Below are positions 52,453 to 61,221 of a stretch of DNA of 64,000 nucleotides, piece after piece. How positions within the stretch are numbered: the stretch's first letter is position 1; each line of letters begins with the position of its first letter. The DNA is from Chryseobacterium lathyri. GTDB lineage: Bacteria; Bacteroidota; Bacteroidia; Flavobacteriales; Weeksellaceae. The translations under genes and the position numbers were made by a program. The notes beneath the pieces are model-generated. The model saw only the letters and a list, made by a program, of their open reading frames with translations. It ran no database searches and was not told the origin of the DNA. The stretch lies in the NCBI RefSeq assembly GCF_003290185.1, contig NZ_QNFY01000009.1, positions 62,001-126,000 of the forward strand. Reading direction: 5' to 3'.

Positions 52453-53868
52453 ATGAAACTGATCAACAAAAAAAATAAAAAATACACACAGGTTTTTCAC
52501 CTTTTCACAGAAGAAGAATGGAAAAAATCCAGCAAAAATTACAATAAAAACATCTCTTCTTTTTTCTCCGGAAAGAAATATGAGGTTTTCATTCATACTG
52601 ATGAGGAAAGGATCATGTATCTAATCGGTTTAGGCAAATCCACGCTGCAGAATTTCGAGGTTCAGCAGGTAGCCGTTAAATTCTCCCAAACACAAAAAGA
52701 TAAGCTTCAGGCTGTTCCTAGTCTCGTTTTAGCAGATTTTCTGAATGAGAAACAGTTCGAAGAGTTCGTAAAAGGTTTACTTTTTGGAACATACAGCTAT
52801 CCTTTTGATAAAAAGCATGCTTTTTGGAATCCAAAATTTGAGATCCATTTTGAAAATTTAAGCCAGAAAAAGCTGGATACAATCAGCTCAAAAGCCGAAG
52901 CGCTAGCCAACGGACAAACAACCTGTCAGGAATGGTTGAATAAGCCGGCTAATCTTAAGAAACCTGATATATTAAGTCTGTTTCTGAAAAATATGGCCAA
53001 GAAATATGATTTAAAATATACTGTATTCAATAGAAAAAAATGCGAAGAATTAGGCCTAGGCGCTTATCTGTCGGTTAACCAGGGAAGTGCTTATGATGCT
53101 GCTTTTACCATTATAGAATATAAAACTACCGTTAAAAATGCCAAAACATTTGGTTTGGTCGGGAAATGTGTCCTTTTTGATACAGGAGGTATTTCCCTGA
53201 AGAACCCGGACAATATGCATTACATGAAATCTGATATGGGAGGTGCCACGGCAGTTATCGGAACCCTGATCTATGCAGCAGAAATGAAGCTTCCGGTGAA
53301 TATCGTTGCCGTACTTCCTATCACGGATAATGCCATTTCTGAAAAGGCTTTTCTTCCAAGCGACGTTATTACGGCCTACAACGGAAAAACCATTGAAGTA
53401 CTCAATACGGATGCAGAAGGCAGAATGATTCTCGCTGACGGACTTTCTTATCTTGCCAGAAACTATAAAACGGATTTTCTGATTGACCTTGCTACCTTAA
53501 CAGGAAGCTCTGTAAGAATGTTCGGCGATACCTGCGGAGCCATGTTCTCCAATCATGATGAGCTGAAAAGCCTTCTGGTAAAAACCGGAGACAATACCAA
53601 CCAAAGAGTATGGAATCTTCCTTTATGGGATGTATGGAAAGATGATATACAGTCTGACGTTGCAGATCTGAAAAACATCTCTATGAAACCTATCGGTGAT
53701 TGCATCATAGCCGCTAAATTTCTGGAGCAGTTTATTGAAAACCATCCTAAATGGGCACATCTGGATATTGCAGGAGTTGCTTTCGGAAGTACGGGATATT
53801 CAAAAGAAAAAGCAGCAACCGGCTTTGGAGTACAGCTGCTGGCCGATTTAATTGAAAATTATCACTAA
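52453..53868 (+). CDS. M17-family leucyl aminopeptidase
   Basis: A 471-residue cytosolic aminopeptidase with two-zinc site. The N-terminal macro-like domain is divergent, and the catalytic domain (about 160-471) holds VGKCVLFDTGGISLK (ligand Lys and Asp), MKSDMGGATAV (Asp) and NTDAEGRMILADGL (Asp, Glu and catalytic Arg). The usual VGKG is VGKC. All metal ligands are present, so it should be active in removing N-terminal residues from peptides. It follows the esterase by 4 bp and precedes a gap of 140 bp. Confidence 0.93.
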   Translation: MKLINKKNKKYTQVFHLFTEEEWKKSSKNYNKNISSFFSGKKYEVFIHTDEERIMYLIGLGKSTLQNFEVQQVAVKFSQTQKDKLQAVPSLVLADFLNEKQFEEFVKGLLFGTYSYPFDKKHAFWNPKFEIHFENLSQKKLDTISSKAEALANGQTTCQEWLNKPANLKKPDILSLFLKNMAKKYDLKYTVFNRKKCEELGLGAYLSVNQGSAYDAAFTIIEYKTTVKNAKTFGLVGKCVLFDTGGISLKNPDNMHYMKSDMGGATAVIGTLIYAAEMKLPVNIVAVLPITDNAISEKAFLPSDVITAYNGKTIEVLNTDAEGRMILADGLSYLARNYKTDFLIDLATLTGSSVRMFGDTCGAMFSNHDELKSLLVKTGDNTNQRVWNLPLWDVWKDDIQSDVADLKNISMKPIGDCIIAAKFLEQFIENHPKWAHLDIAGVAFGSTGYSKEKAATGFGVQLLADLIENYH

Positions 53869-54008
53869 AAATTAGTTTTTTTCAAAATTTCTCTGTATAC
53901 TTGAGTATGTATTTTCAAAAACGCAGTTTATTGTGGTTTTTAACATTAATTAATCAATAAAAAATTGCTTTTATTTTTGATAATTTACTAAAAACTAAAA
54001 AACATTAT

Positions 54009-55220
54009 ATGGAGGAGAAAACAATAGTATGTATTTCGTGCTATTACAAGGGCTATGACTTCATGGACGAAATGAAGAAGCTCGGTAATAAAATTATCTT
54101 GATAACATCAGAAGGCCTTAAAGAAAAAAACTGGCCATGGCATGCTATTGATGAGGTATTTTATATGTCTGAATTAAAGCCTTCTGTCTGGAATCTGGAT
54201 CATCTGGTCCAGGGATTTTCACATCTGATGAAAACCAGGAAAGTAGATGCTGTAGTGGCCCTCGACGATTATGATGTGGAGAAGGCTGCATTGATCAGAG
54301 AAACATTCCGTATTCCGGGAATGGGACAAACTACACACCGCTATTTTAGGGATAAGCTGGCTATGCGTCAGAAAGCGAAAGATTCGGGTATCAATGTTCC
54401 GGAATTTACAGCAGTTTTTAATAATGATGAAGTGAACAGCTTTGTAGAGAAAGTTCCGGCTCCCTGGGTATTAAAACCCCGCTCAGAAGCGTCAGCATCA
54501 GGGATTAAAAAATTTTCGTCCAAAGATGAGCTCTGGAACGAACTGAATGCCCTTGGTGAAGAGCGACATCTTTTTTTGCTGGAAAGTTTTAAACCCGGAG
54601 ATGTCTATCATGTGGACAGTCTGACTTTTAATAAAGAAATTGTATTTACATCTGCTTCCAAATACCTTGCACCACCTATGCAGGTTTCTCATGAAGGCGG
54701 TGTATTCAGATCCAAAACCCTGGGAAGATATTCCGATGAATTTAAAGCCCTTGAAGAAGTCAATGCCAAAGTTCTTTCCAGTTTCGGATTAATGAACGGA
54801 GCTACCCATACTGAATTTATCCGTGGAAAATCCGATGGAAAATGGTATTTCCTTGAAACATCCTCCAGAGTTGGAGGCGCACACATTCCTGATCTTGTTG
54901 AAGCCTCCAGTAATATTAATATCTGGCGGGAATGGGCCAAGATTGAAGATGCCCTTCTGCGTGGAAAAAGCTATCAGGCTTCGAAACCTACAGGTTACTA
55001 TTCAGGTCTCATTATTGCCCTGATCAAAGATAAAGAGCCTGATTACAGTGTTTTCAGCAGCGAGGAAGCTGTGAAATTCCTTCCGATCGATCATCATGTA
55101 GGAATTGTTTACAAATCCAGCGATCCGGATATTATACAGCAAAGACTAGACAGTGCTGCCGAAAAAATCCAGGCGGAAATGCTGAATATTCTGCCACCCA
55201 AAAGTAAACTGACAAGCTAA
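54009..55220 (+). CDS. ATP-grasp ligase, first of the cluster
   Basis: A 403-residue protein of the carbamoyl-phosphate-synthase-like ATP-grasp superfamily. ATP-binding Lys156 lies in PWVLKPRSEASASGI; metal-binding residues Glu269 (THTEFI) and Glu283 in FLETSSRVGGAH are placed as expected. The usual E-x-N-x-R is E-T-S-S-R, with Ser285 replacing Asn, a variant seen among amino-acid ligase-like ATP-grasps (my recollection). Such enzymes activate a carboxylate as acyl phosphate and join it to an amine. Substrates unknown. 29 bp before the second esterase. Confidence 0.86.
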   Translation: MEEKTIVCISCYYKGYDFMDEMKKLGNKIILITSEGLKEKNWPWHAIDEVFYMSELKPSVWNLDHLVQGFSHLMKTRKVDAVVALDDYDVEKAALIRETFRIPGMGQTTHRYFRDKLAMRQKAKDSGINVPEFTAVFNNDEVNSFVEKVPAPWVLKPRSEASASGIKKFSSKDELWNELNALGEERHLFLLESFKPGDVYHVDSLTFNKEIVFTSASKYLAPPMQVSHEGGVFRSKTLGRYSDEFKALEEVNAKVLSSFGLMNGATHTEFIRGKSDGKWYFLETSSRVGGAHIPDLVEASSNINIWREWAKIEDALLRGKSYQASKPTGYYSGLIIALIKDKEPDYSVFSSEEAVKFLPIDHHVGIVYKSSDPDIIQQRLDSAAEKIQAEMLNILPPKSKLTS

Positions 55221-55249
55221 ACACAATATATAATAAAAGAAACTGATCA

Positions 55250-55963
55250 ATGCCGCATATAGAACATACAGATTATTATTCAAACATATTAGGAACAAGT
55301 CTTAAAGTGGAGGTTACAGGACATTACGGGTATCCCATCGTTATGTTTCCAACTTCCCAGGGACAATACACCCAAAATCACGACTTTCATCTCAACGGAA
55401 GTATCAACTGGTTTATAGAACAGGGAAAAGTAAAGCTTTATAATATCCAGACGATTGACAGCTGGAGCTTTTATGATGAAAAAATTTCGCCTCAGAAAAG
55501 GATAAAGAATTATGAGCTGTATGTACAGTTTCTGATTCAGGAATTTATCCCCTATATCCAGAAAATTCATAAAACACACCGTGTTGCAGTGGCAGGAGCA
55601 AGTTTCGGAGGTTATCATGCCGCTAATTTTGCTTTCAGGTTTCCGGACGTGGTTTCCCATCTGTTCTGTCTTTCCGGAGCATTCAGCATCAGGAATTTCA
55701 TGGACGGATATTCAGATGAACTCGTATATTTTAACTGCCCGAGAGAATTTGTAAAGAATGACGAGGCATGGAAATACAAACATATGCACATTGTACTGAG
55801 CACTTCTGACCAGGACATCTGCAGGGATAAAAATATTGAAATGGCAGAGATCTTAAGCTCGAAGGGAATCGATTTCTGGTACGATGAGAGAAAATGGATC
55901 AATCACGACTGGCCGTTATGGAGGATGGTATTTCCTACTTTTATAGGAACTTTTTTCTCATGA
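55250..55963 (+). CDS. Esterase-like alpha/beta hydrolase, second of the cluster
   Basis: A 237-residue cytosolic protein with nucleophile elbow GASFGG (Ser118), a likely acid residue in STSDQDICR (Asp187 or Asp189) and a C-terminal His219 in WINHDWPLW. It resembles the esterase D/feruloyl-esterase-type fold of the 51327-52448 protein but has no N-terminal binding module. No signal peptide. Placed between two ATP-grasp genes, it may cleave an ester or thioester linked to the same product, or act as an acyltransferase (inference). Confidence 0.83.
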   Translation: MPHIEHTDYYSNILGTSLKVEVTGHYGYPIVMFPTSQGQYTQNHDFHLNGSINWFIEQGKVKLYNIQTIDSWSFYDEKISPQKRIKNYELYVQFLIQEFIPYIQKIHKTHRVAVAGASFGGYHAANFAFRFPDVVSHLFCLSGAFSIRNFMDGYSDELVYFNCPREFVKNDEAWKYKHMHIVLSTSDQDICRDKNIEMAEILSSKGIDFWYDERKWINHDWPLWRMVFPTFIGTFFS

Positions 55964-56021
55964 AACCGTACATTTAATAAGATAAAATAATAAAACATAT
56001 ACCAATTTAAAAACAGAAATT

Positions 56022-56975
56022 ATGGCAAAAAAAGTGGGAATTCTATTCGGTATGGAAGACACATTTCCTTGGGCGTTTATCGACAAAGTGAATGAGCTGG
56101 GCGGCGGAGAAATCATTGCTGAAGCAGTAAATATCGATAAACTTGAGCAGGGAGCTGATTACGGCTATGCAGTCATTATCGACAGAATTTCGCAGGATGT
56201 TCCTTTTTACAGGGCTTATTTGAAAAATGCAGCACTTAACGGAACTTATGTAATCAATAATCCATTCTGGTGGAGCGCCGACGAAAAGTTCTTCAATAAT
56301 GCGCTGATGACAAAACTTGGAATTCCGCTTCCTAAAACAGTACTCCTTCCTTCGCACGAAAGACCTACAGATACTTCGGAAACATCATTCAGAAACCTGA
56401 AATTTCCTCACGACTGGGAATATATTTTCAATTATGTAGGGTTTCCTGCCTATATGAAACCTCATGACGGCGGCGGATGGAAAAGTGTATACAGGGTGGA
56501 AAATCCTGAAGATCTATGGGAAAAATTAAGCGAAACAGAACAGCTTGTGATGATGGTACAGGAGGAAATTGTTTTCGATGATTATTACAGGGTTTACTGT
56601 CTGGGCAAAAAATATGTTCACATTATGCCTTACGAACCACGTAATCCACATCACTTAAGGTATGCCACGACACATCAGACCAAAGGAGAGGAACTTGAAA
56701 AACTGTTAAAAACAATTCATGATTACACTATTACCATGAATGAAGCTCTAGGCTACGACTTCAATACGGTAGAGTTTGCCATCAGAGACGGAATTCCATA
56801 TGCGATAGATTTCTGCAATCCGGCTCCTGATGCAGATAAAAACTCGGTAGGTGAAGAAAACTTTGCATGGATTGTAGAGCATTCTGCTAAACTGGCTATT
56901 GAAAAAGCAAAAGAATATGTTCCTGGAAAACCTAACATCTCTTGGGGTACGTTTGTAAAAGACTCCGTAAAATAA
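56022..56975 (+). CDS. ATP-grasp ligase, second of the cluster
   Basis: A 317-residue protein. ATP-binding Lys146 is in FPAYMKPHDGGGWKSV, whose Gly-rich loop covers the nucleotide; the metal site is Glu251 (NTVEFAI) with Asp263/Asn266 in YAIDFCNPAPD. The N-terminal pre-ATP-grasp part (1-100) begins KVGILFGMEDTFPWAFIDKV. It resembles RimK/glutathione synthase-like ligases at fold level. The acceptor and donor are unknown. The gap to the next gene is 32 bp. Confidence 0.85.
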   Translation: MAKKVGILFGMEDTFPWAFIDKVNELGGGEIIAEAVNIDKLEQGADYGYAVIIDRISQDVPFYRAYLKNAALNGTYVINNPFWWSADEKFFNNALMTKLGIPLPKTVLLPSHERPTDTSETSFRNLKFPHDWEYIFNYVGFPAYMKPHDGGGWKSVYRVENPEDLWEKLSETEQLVMMVQEEIVFDDYYRVYCLGKKYVHIMPYEPRNPHHLRYATTHQTKGEELEKLLKTIHDYTITMNEALGYDFNTVEFAIRDGIPYAIDFCNPAPDADKNSVGEENFAWIVEHSAKLAIEKAKEYVPGKPNISWGTFVKDSVK

Positions 56976-57007
56976 ACATTAAAAAAATAAAAAAACACGA
57001 AAAAAAA

Positions 57008-58126
57008 ATGCATCAGTTTACTATAGGAATCGAGGAAGAATATCAGATCATTGATGTTGAGAGCAGAGACTTAATATCTCATGTTTCAAAGATCATTGAA
57101 GGGGGCAAAGCTGTTTTAAGTGAAAATCTAAAACATGAAATGCATGAATCAATGATCGAAATGGAAACCGGAATCTGCCAGAATATCAAGGAAGCCAGAA
57201 CGGAGCTGACTAACCTGAGAAGACATTTAATCAATACAGCTCATGAACAGGGACTTCGGGTTTCCGGAGGTGGAACCCATCCTTTTTCTAACTGGGAACA
57301 TAACACCATCACCAACGGTGAGCGGTATAACAAGATCGTGGATGATATGGGAGATGTTGCCCGCGGAAATTTAATTTTCGGGCTCCATGTCCATATTGGG
57401 ATCCCTAACCGTGAAGAAGGGGTAAGGATTCAGAATGTGATGCGTTATTTTCTTCCACACGTCTATGCACTTTCTACCAACTCACCTTTCTGGATCGGAA
57501 GAAATACAGGATTCAAGTCTTACAGACAGGAAATTTTTGTAAAATTCCCAAGAACCGGTATTCCCAGCTACTTCAATTCACTGGCTGAATTTGACAGCTA
57601 TGTAGAACTTCTTGTAAAAACCGGAACTATAGATAATGCCAAGAAAATCTGGTGGGACCTGCGTGTCCACCCATTCTACCCTACCATTGAATTCAGAATC
57701 TGTGACATGCCTTTAAGGATAGAGGAAACAGTTTGTATGGCTGCCATTATGCAAAGTTTAGTAGCAAAAATCTATAAACTTCACCAGCAAAATTTAAGTT
57801 TCAGAAGCTACAGAAGATTATTGCTAAACGAAAACAAATGGAGAGCATCTAAAAGCGGTATTGAAGCCCATCTGATTGATTTCGGAAAAGAAGAATCCGT
57901 TCCTTATCCACATCTGCTGAAAGAACTCCTGGAATTCATTGATGATGTAGTAGATGACCTAGACTGCAGAAAAGAGGTTGAATATGCCTGGACCATCCTG
58001 GAAAACGGAACAGGAGCCGACAGACAGCTTAAAGTATTTAATGAAACCGGAGATCTTACCAAAGTAGTAGATTATATGATCTCTGAAACAGAGTATGGCA
58101 TAACACATGGCGAAACGGCTTCGTAA
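57008..58126 (+). CDS. Carboxylate-amine ligase, GCS2/YbdK family
   Basis: A 372-residue ATP-dependent ligase of the glutamate-cysteine ligase 2 superfamily. Characteristic stretches are TIGIEEEYQIID at the N-terminus (metal Glu), IEMETGIC, GGGTHPFSNW, FGLHVHIGI and WWDLRVHPFYPTIEFRICD. Some members make gamma-glutamyl or other peptide bonds; YbdK has weak glutamate-cysteine ligase activity. The ATG at 57008 is preferred to an in-frame start at 56942 that overlaps the previous gene and encodes only a Lys-rich tail. Confidence 0.92.
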   Translation: MHQFTIGIEEEYQIIDVESRDLISHVSKIIEGGKAVLSENLKHEMHESMIEMETGICQNIKEARTELTNLRRHLINTAHEQGLRVSGGGTHPFSNWEHNTITNGERYNKIVDDMGDVARGNLIFGLHVHIGIPNREEGVRIQNVMRYFLPHVYALSTNSPFWIGRNTGFKSYRQEIFVKFPRTGIPSYFNSLAEFDSYVELLVKTGTIDNAKKIWWDLRVHPFYPTIEFRICDMPLRIEETVCMAAIMQSLVAKIYKLHQQNLSFRSYRRLLLNENKWRASKSGIEAHLIDFGKEESVPYPHLLKELLEFIDDVVDDLDCRKEVEYAWTILENGTGADRQLKVFNETGDLTKVVDYMISETEYGITHGETAS

Positions 58127-58135
58127 TATTTTTGG

Positions 58136-58143
58136 TAACTTTG
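58136..58143 (+). promoter_or_regulatory. Internal -7 element before the glutamine amidotransferase gene
   Basis: TAACTTTG fits TAnnTTTG and lies in the 35-bp gap between the GCS2-type gene and the amidotransferase gene, so the latter genes may also be read separately. No TTTG at the usual distance. Confidence 0.4.
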
Positions 58144-58161
58144 CAAAAAATATGAAGTAGT

Positions 58162-58995
58162 ATGAAAGATATTCGAATCGCTCTGGTTGATATGAACAAC
58201 AACCATGTCAATCAAGGCTTTAGAAATATTAAAGAGATTTCAGAAGCATTCCAGCAAAGTTCTGAAGAAAATGTAACGATCAAAACATTTGATGTAAGGT
58301 TTAAGAATGAAATGCCCAACATTGAAGATTTTGACATCTTTATTTCTTCTGGCGGACCTGGAAACCCACACAGAGAAGGTTTGGAATGGGAGGACAAGTA
58401 TGCCGCTTTTCTGGATGGTATTTTAAAACATAATAAACATAATGAAGATAAAAAATATCTGTTCCTGATCTGCCATTCATTCCAATTGGCAAGTATTCAC
58501 TGGAAGCTGGGAAATATCTGCAAAAGAAAATCTTATTCTTTCGGGGTAATGCCGGTTCATAAAACAGACGAAGGCAAGCAGGAGTTTTTGTTCAAAAATC
58601 TTCAGGATCCTTTTTATGCTGTAGATTCCAGAGCGTACCAGTTTATTGAGCCGGATATGGACCGTTTTGATGAGTTGGGAATGAAAATCACGGCTATCGA
58701 GAAATTCAGACCACATATTAACCTGGAAAGAGCTATAATGGCTGTACGTTTTTCAGATGAAATATTCGGAACGCAGTTTCATCCGGAAGCTGATCCCAAA
58801 GGCATGATAGAAAATCTGAAAGACGAAAAGAATAAAACGGCAATGATTGAGAACTTCGGCATGGAGAAATACCTTGAAACTGTAGACAGAATAGATGATG
58901 AAGACAAGATTATCCTTACCAGAAGCCAAATCCTTCCGAGATTCCTTCAGTCTGCAAAAAAAAACATTTTAAAGGAAAGTGAAGCTTTGGCTTAA
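58162..58995 (+). CDS. Class I glutamine amidotransferase-like protein
   Basis: A 277-residue stand-alone GATase1. The catalytic triad is Cys104 in LICHSFQ, His207 and Glu209 in GTQFHPEAD, with oxyanion loop SSGGPGNP (62-69). The nucleophile elbow lacks both usual glycines (G-x-C-x-G becomes L-x-C-x-S), but the rest fits a working glutaminase. It may hand ammonia to a synthetase or act on gamma-glutamyl bonds as a hydrolase. No fused synthetase domain is present; the flanking ligases are candidate partners. Confidence 0.87.
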   Translation: MKDIRIALVDMNNNHVNQGFRNIKEISEAFQQSSEENVTIKTFDVRFKNEMPNIEDFDIFISSGGPGNPHREGLEWEDKYAAFLDGILKHNKHNEDKKYLFLICHSFQLASIHWKLGNICKRKSYSFGVMPVHKTDEGKQEFLFKNLQDPFYAVDSRAYQFIEPDMDRFDELGMKITAIEKFRPHINLERAIMAVRFSDEIFGTQFHPEADPKGMIENLKDEKNKTAMIENFGMEKYLETVDRIDDEDKIILTRSQILPRFLQSAKKNILKESEALA

Positions 58996-59008
58996 GCTTA
59001 TATAATAG

Positions 59009-59091
59009 ATGCTTCGACTTTGCTCAGCATGGCAATGCTGAACAAATAACAGTCAGTATTAGAGATGTTATGCTGAGCGAAGTCGAAGCAT
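59009..59091. repeat. 22-bp inverted repeat (CTTCGACT-GCTCAG family)
   Basis: Arms 59009-59030 and 59070-59091 (ATGCTTCGACT..GCTCAGCAT) match as reverse complements with one difference. An internal 6-bp hairpin CAGCAT/ATGCTG sits at 59025-59040. It occupies the 182-bp gap between the amidotransferase and the third ATP-grasp-like gene. Confidence 0.8.
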
Positions 59092-59177
59092 TATTAATAA
59101 GATATGGCAATAACCATAACAGATTAAATCGGACAGAAATGTTCGATTTTTTAAAATAAAAACCACAAAGAAAAAAT

Positions 59178-60362
59178 ATGATCCCAAAATACAGAAAACA
59201 GTTCAACCAGGAATTTTCGCAGGAAAAATATAATCAGCTTAAAGAAAGCCTTGCCCAGAAAGGAAATATTGCACCGGCATTCAGAATTTCAGAAAGCCCG
59301 CTTTTTCTTACAAATGAATTTAAAGACAAACTTCTTGACGCAAGCGAAAGTATTATTGACCAGATAAAAGCACTTCCTGCCGAAGTGCTTTACAAGGCTG
59401 TTCCGGATAACTGCAGAGTGCCGAATGACACGCTTCAGCCTCACTTTTTTACCATTGATTTTGGGATCTGCCGAAGCGAAAACGGAAAAATAGAACCTCA
59501 ACTCATAGAACTGCAGGCATTTCCTTCTTTATATGCTTTTCAAAAAGTATTTGAGGACACATTTTGTGAGGTTTACCCTTTTCTTTCTGAGATCAGAAAT
59601 ACAATGCCGCATTCTGAGTTCAAAAGTCATTTAAAAGAGCTGATTATAGGTGATGAGGACCCTGAAAATGTTATTCTCCTTGAAATATTTCCAGAGAAAC
59701 AGAAAACAGCCATTGATTTTGCTCTAACAGAACAATTACTGGGAATAAAAACAGTTTGCCTGACTAAAGTAAAAAAAGAAGGCAGAAAGCTGTTTTATGA
59801 AAACAACGGAAAAACTGTTGAGATTAAAAGGATCTATAACCGTGTCATTTTTGATGAACTGGATAGAATTCCGGATCTGAAAACCGGGTTCGATTTCCGT
59901 GATGATATTGATGTTAAATGGATCACACACCCTAACTGGTTCTTTAAGATTTCAAAGTTTCTTCTTCCGATTCTGAAGCATCAATTCGTTCCGAAGAGCT
60001 ATTTTCTTCACGAATTCCCCGAATCCGAAAGTCTGGATAATTTTGTATTGAAACCTTTATTTTCATTTGCAGGAAGCGGAGTGAATTTAAATCCTACGAA
60101 AGAAATTACTGAGGCTATTGAGGATAAGGAAAATTATATCTTACAAAGAAAAGTAACTTATGAACCAATTTTTGAAGATATCAACGGAGAGTTTTCAAAA
60201 GCTGAAATCAGATTGCTTTACATCTGGCACGAAAATGACGAACGTCCTATTCTCCTGGAAAACTTGGGAAGAATGACTAAAGCTGCGATGGTAAATGTGG
60301 ATTTTAACAAGAAGGATGCCATATGGATCGGGAGTTCTAATGCGTTTTTTGGAGAGGAGTAA
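59178..60362 (+). CDS. Predicted ATP-grasp-like protein, third of the cluster
   Basis: A 394-residue cytosolic protein of unknown function. ATP-grasp character is suggested by a Lys and Gly-rich loop in NFVLKPLFSFAGSGVN (about residues 290-305), and by YILQRKVTYEPIF followed by AEIRLLYIW and LLENLGRMTKA. The N-terminal half has a conserved-looking IDFGIC...LIELQAFPSLYAFQ. This arrangement resembles glutathionylspermidine synthase-type or circularly permuted ATP-grasps, but I cannot assign it firmly. It starts 182 bp after the amidotransferase, across an inverted repeat. Confidence 0.7.
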   Translation: MIPKYRKQFNQEFSQEKYNQLKESLAQKGNIAPAFRISESPLFLTNEFKDKLLDASESIIDQIKALPAEVLYKAVPDNCRVPNDTLQPHFFTIDFGICRSENGKIEPQLIELQAFPSLYAFQKVFEDTFCEVYPFLSEIRNTMPHSEFKSHLKELIIGDEDPENVILLEIFPEKQKTAIDFALTEQLLGIKTVCLTKVKKEGRKLFYENNGKTVEIKRIYNRVIFDELDRIPDLKTGFDFRDDIDVKWITHPNWFFKISKFLLPILKHQFVPKSYFLHEFPESESLDNFVLKPLFSFAGSGVNLNPTKEITEAIEDKENYILQRKVTYEPIFEDINGEFSKAEIRLLYIWHENDERPILLENLGRMTKAAMVNVDFNKKDAIWIGSSNAFFGEE

Positions 60363-60499
60363 TTTGACAAATCAAAAAACAGGATAGTAAACAAAACCCA
60401 ATTAATACAACAAATCCTTCTGCCTTCAGGAGGATTTGCTATTTTTGCAATGATTAGTCTCTATGTTAGCCTACAGAAAAGCTTATGGAGCGATAAAAA

Positions 60500-61009
60500 A
60501 TGATATTCATGAATCTTAAAAATGTCGATGAACTGATTTTTCAGCTGCTTGGACTGAAACTTTTAAATGTAGAAGAAGATATAGAAACCCAAGAGTATTC
60601 AGGTTGCAGTTTAGGTCTAAACCAACTGAATATTAAATTCCGAACAGCAAAGATAACACCAACTAAAACAGGCCAGTTTGTGACTATCTGGAAACGTAAT
60701 GAAAAGGGAGAAACAGCTCCGTTTGATTCCAATGATCTGTTTGATTTTTATTTAATTTCAGCTTCCACGGACAATGATAAAGGAATTTTCATATTTCCTA
60801 AAGAAGTTCTGATAGAAAAAGGAATTTTGTCCCATGATCAAAAGATTGGTAAAAGAGGAATCAGAGTATATCCAAACTGGGATCTCACGGAAAATAAGCA
60901 GGCAAAAGCCACTCAAAAATGGCAAGTAGAATACTTTCTTGATCTTTCACAGGATACGGAATTGTATCTTAAAAAAGCAAAACTACTATTTGATTTGAAA
61001 AATAGTTAA
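60500..61009 (+). CDS. MepB family protein
   Basis: A 169-residue protein with the MepB pattern: YSGCSLGLNQLNIKFRTAKITPTKTGQFVTIW, FDFYLISASTDNDKGIFIFPKEVL and GKRGIRVYPNWD. Named after a gene of a Staphylococcus multidrug efflux locus; its biochemistry is not known. The start could also be the third ATG-adjacent Met (60509). It lies downstream of the ligase cluster but probably is a separate unit; 137 bp separate it from the third ATP-grasp-like gene. Confidence 0.8.
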   Translation: MIFMNLKNVDELIFQLLGLKLLNVEEDIETQEYSGCSLGLNQLNIKFRTAKITPTKTGQFVTIWKRNEKGETAPFDSNDLFDFYLISASTDNDKGIFIFPKEVLIEKGILSHDQKIGKRGIRVYPNWDLTENKQAKATQKWQVEYFLDLSQDTELYLKKAKLLFDLKNS

Positions 61010-61023
61010 TCTGTATATTTTTC

Positions 61024-61145
61024 TAACGCAAAATTTTGCACTAGCTATCTACATTTTAGAGTTGCAAAAAAGCTTCATCAGCGGGTTCGCCGCCTCGTTT
61101 ACATTCCGTAAGGTAAAACCCGCTTTTCATAAAAGCTTTGTGTTA
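61024..61145. repeat. Complex imperfect palindrome
   Basis: The outer arms TAACGCAAAATTTT (61024-61037) and AAAAGCTTTGTGTTA (61131-61145) pair imperfectly. An inner perfect arm AGCGGGTT (61080-61087) pairs with AACCCGCT (61117-61124) across a 29-nt loop that has a TTAC/GTAA pair. The element is followed by GCAGATTAAACAGATTTTGC (61158-61177). No gene fits in 61010-61265. Confidence 0.55.
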
Positions 61146-61221
61146 AAGAAACCTTTTGCAGATTAAACAGATTTTGCAGATCTAATAGATAAAAAAAGTG
61201 AATGAAAATTTGTTTAAAATA

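Noticed and set aside
56942..57007. Longer N-terminus for the GCS2-type ligase
   Set aside because: It overlaps the preceding ATP-grasp gene and encodes a Lys-rich, non-family sequence before TIGIEEEY.
61024..61145. Resemblance of the palindrome to an integron attC site
   Set aside because: The outer ends do not fit the RYYYAAC/GTTRRRY rules and no integrase or cassette array is present.
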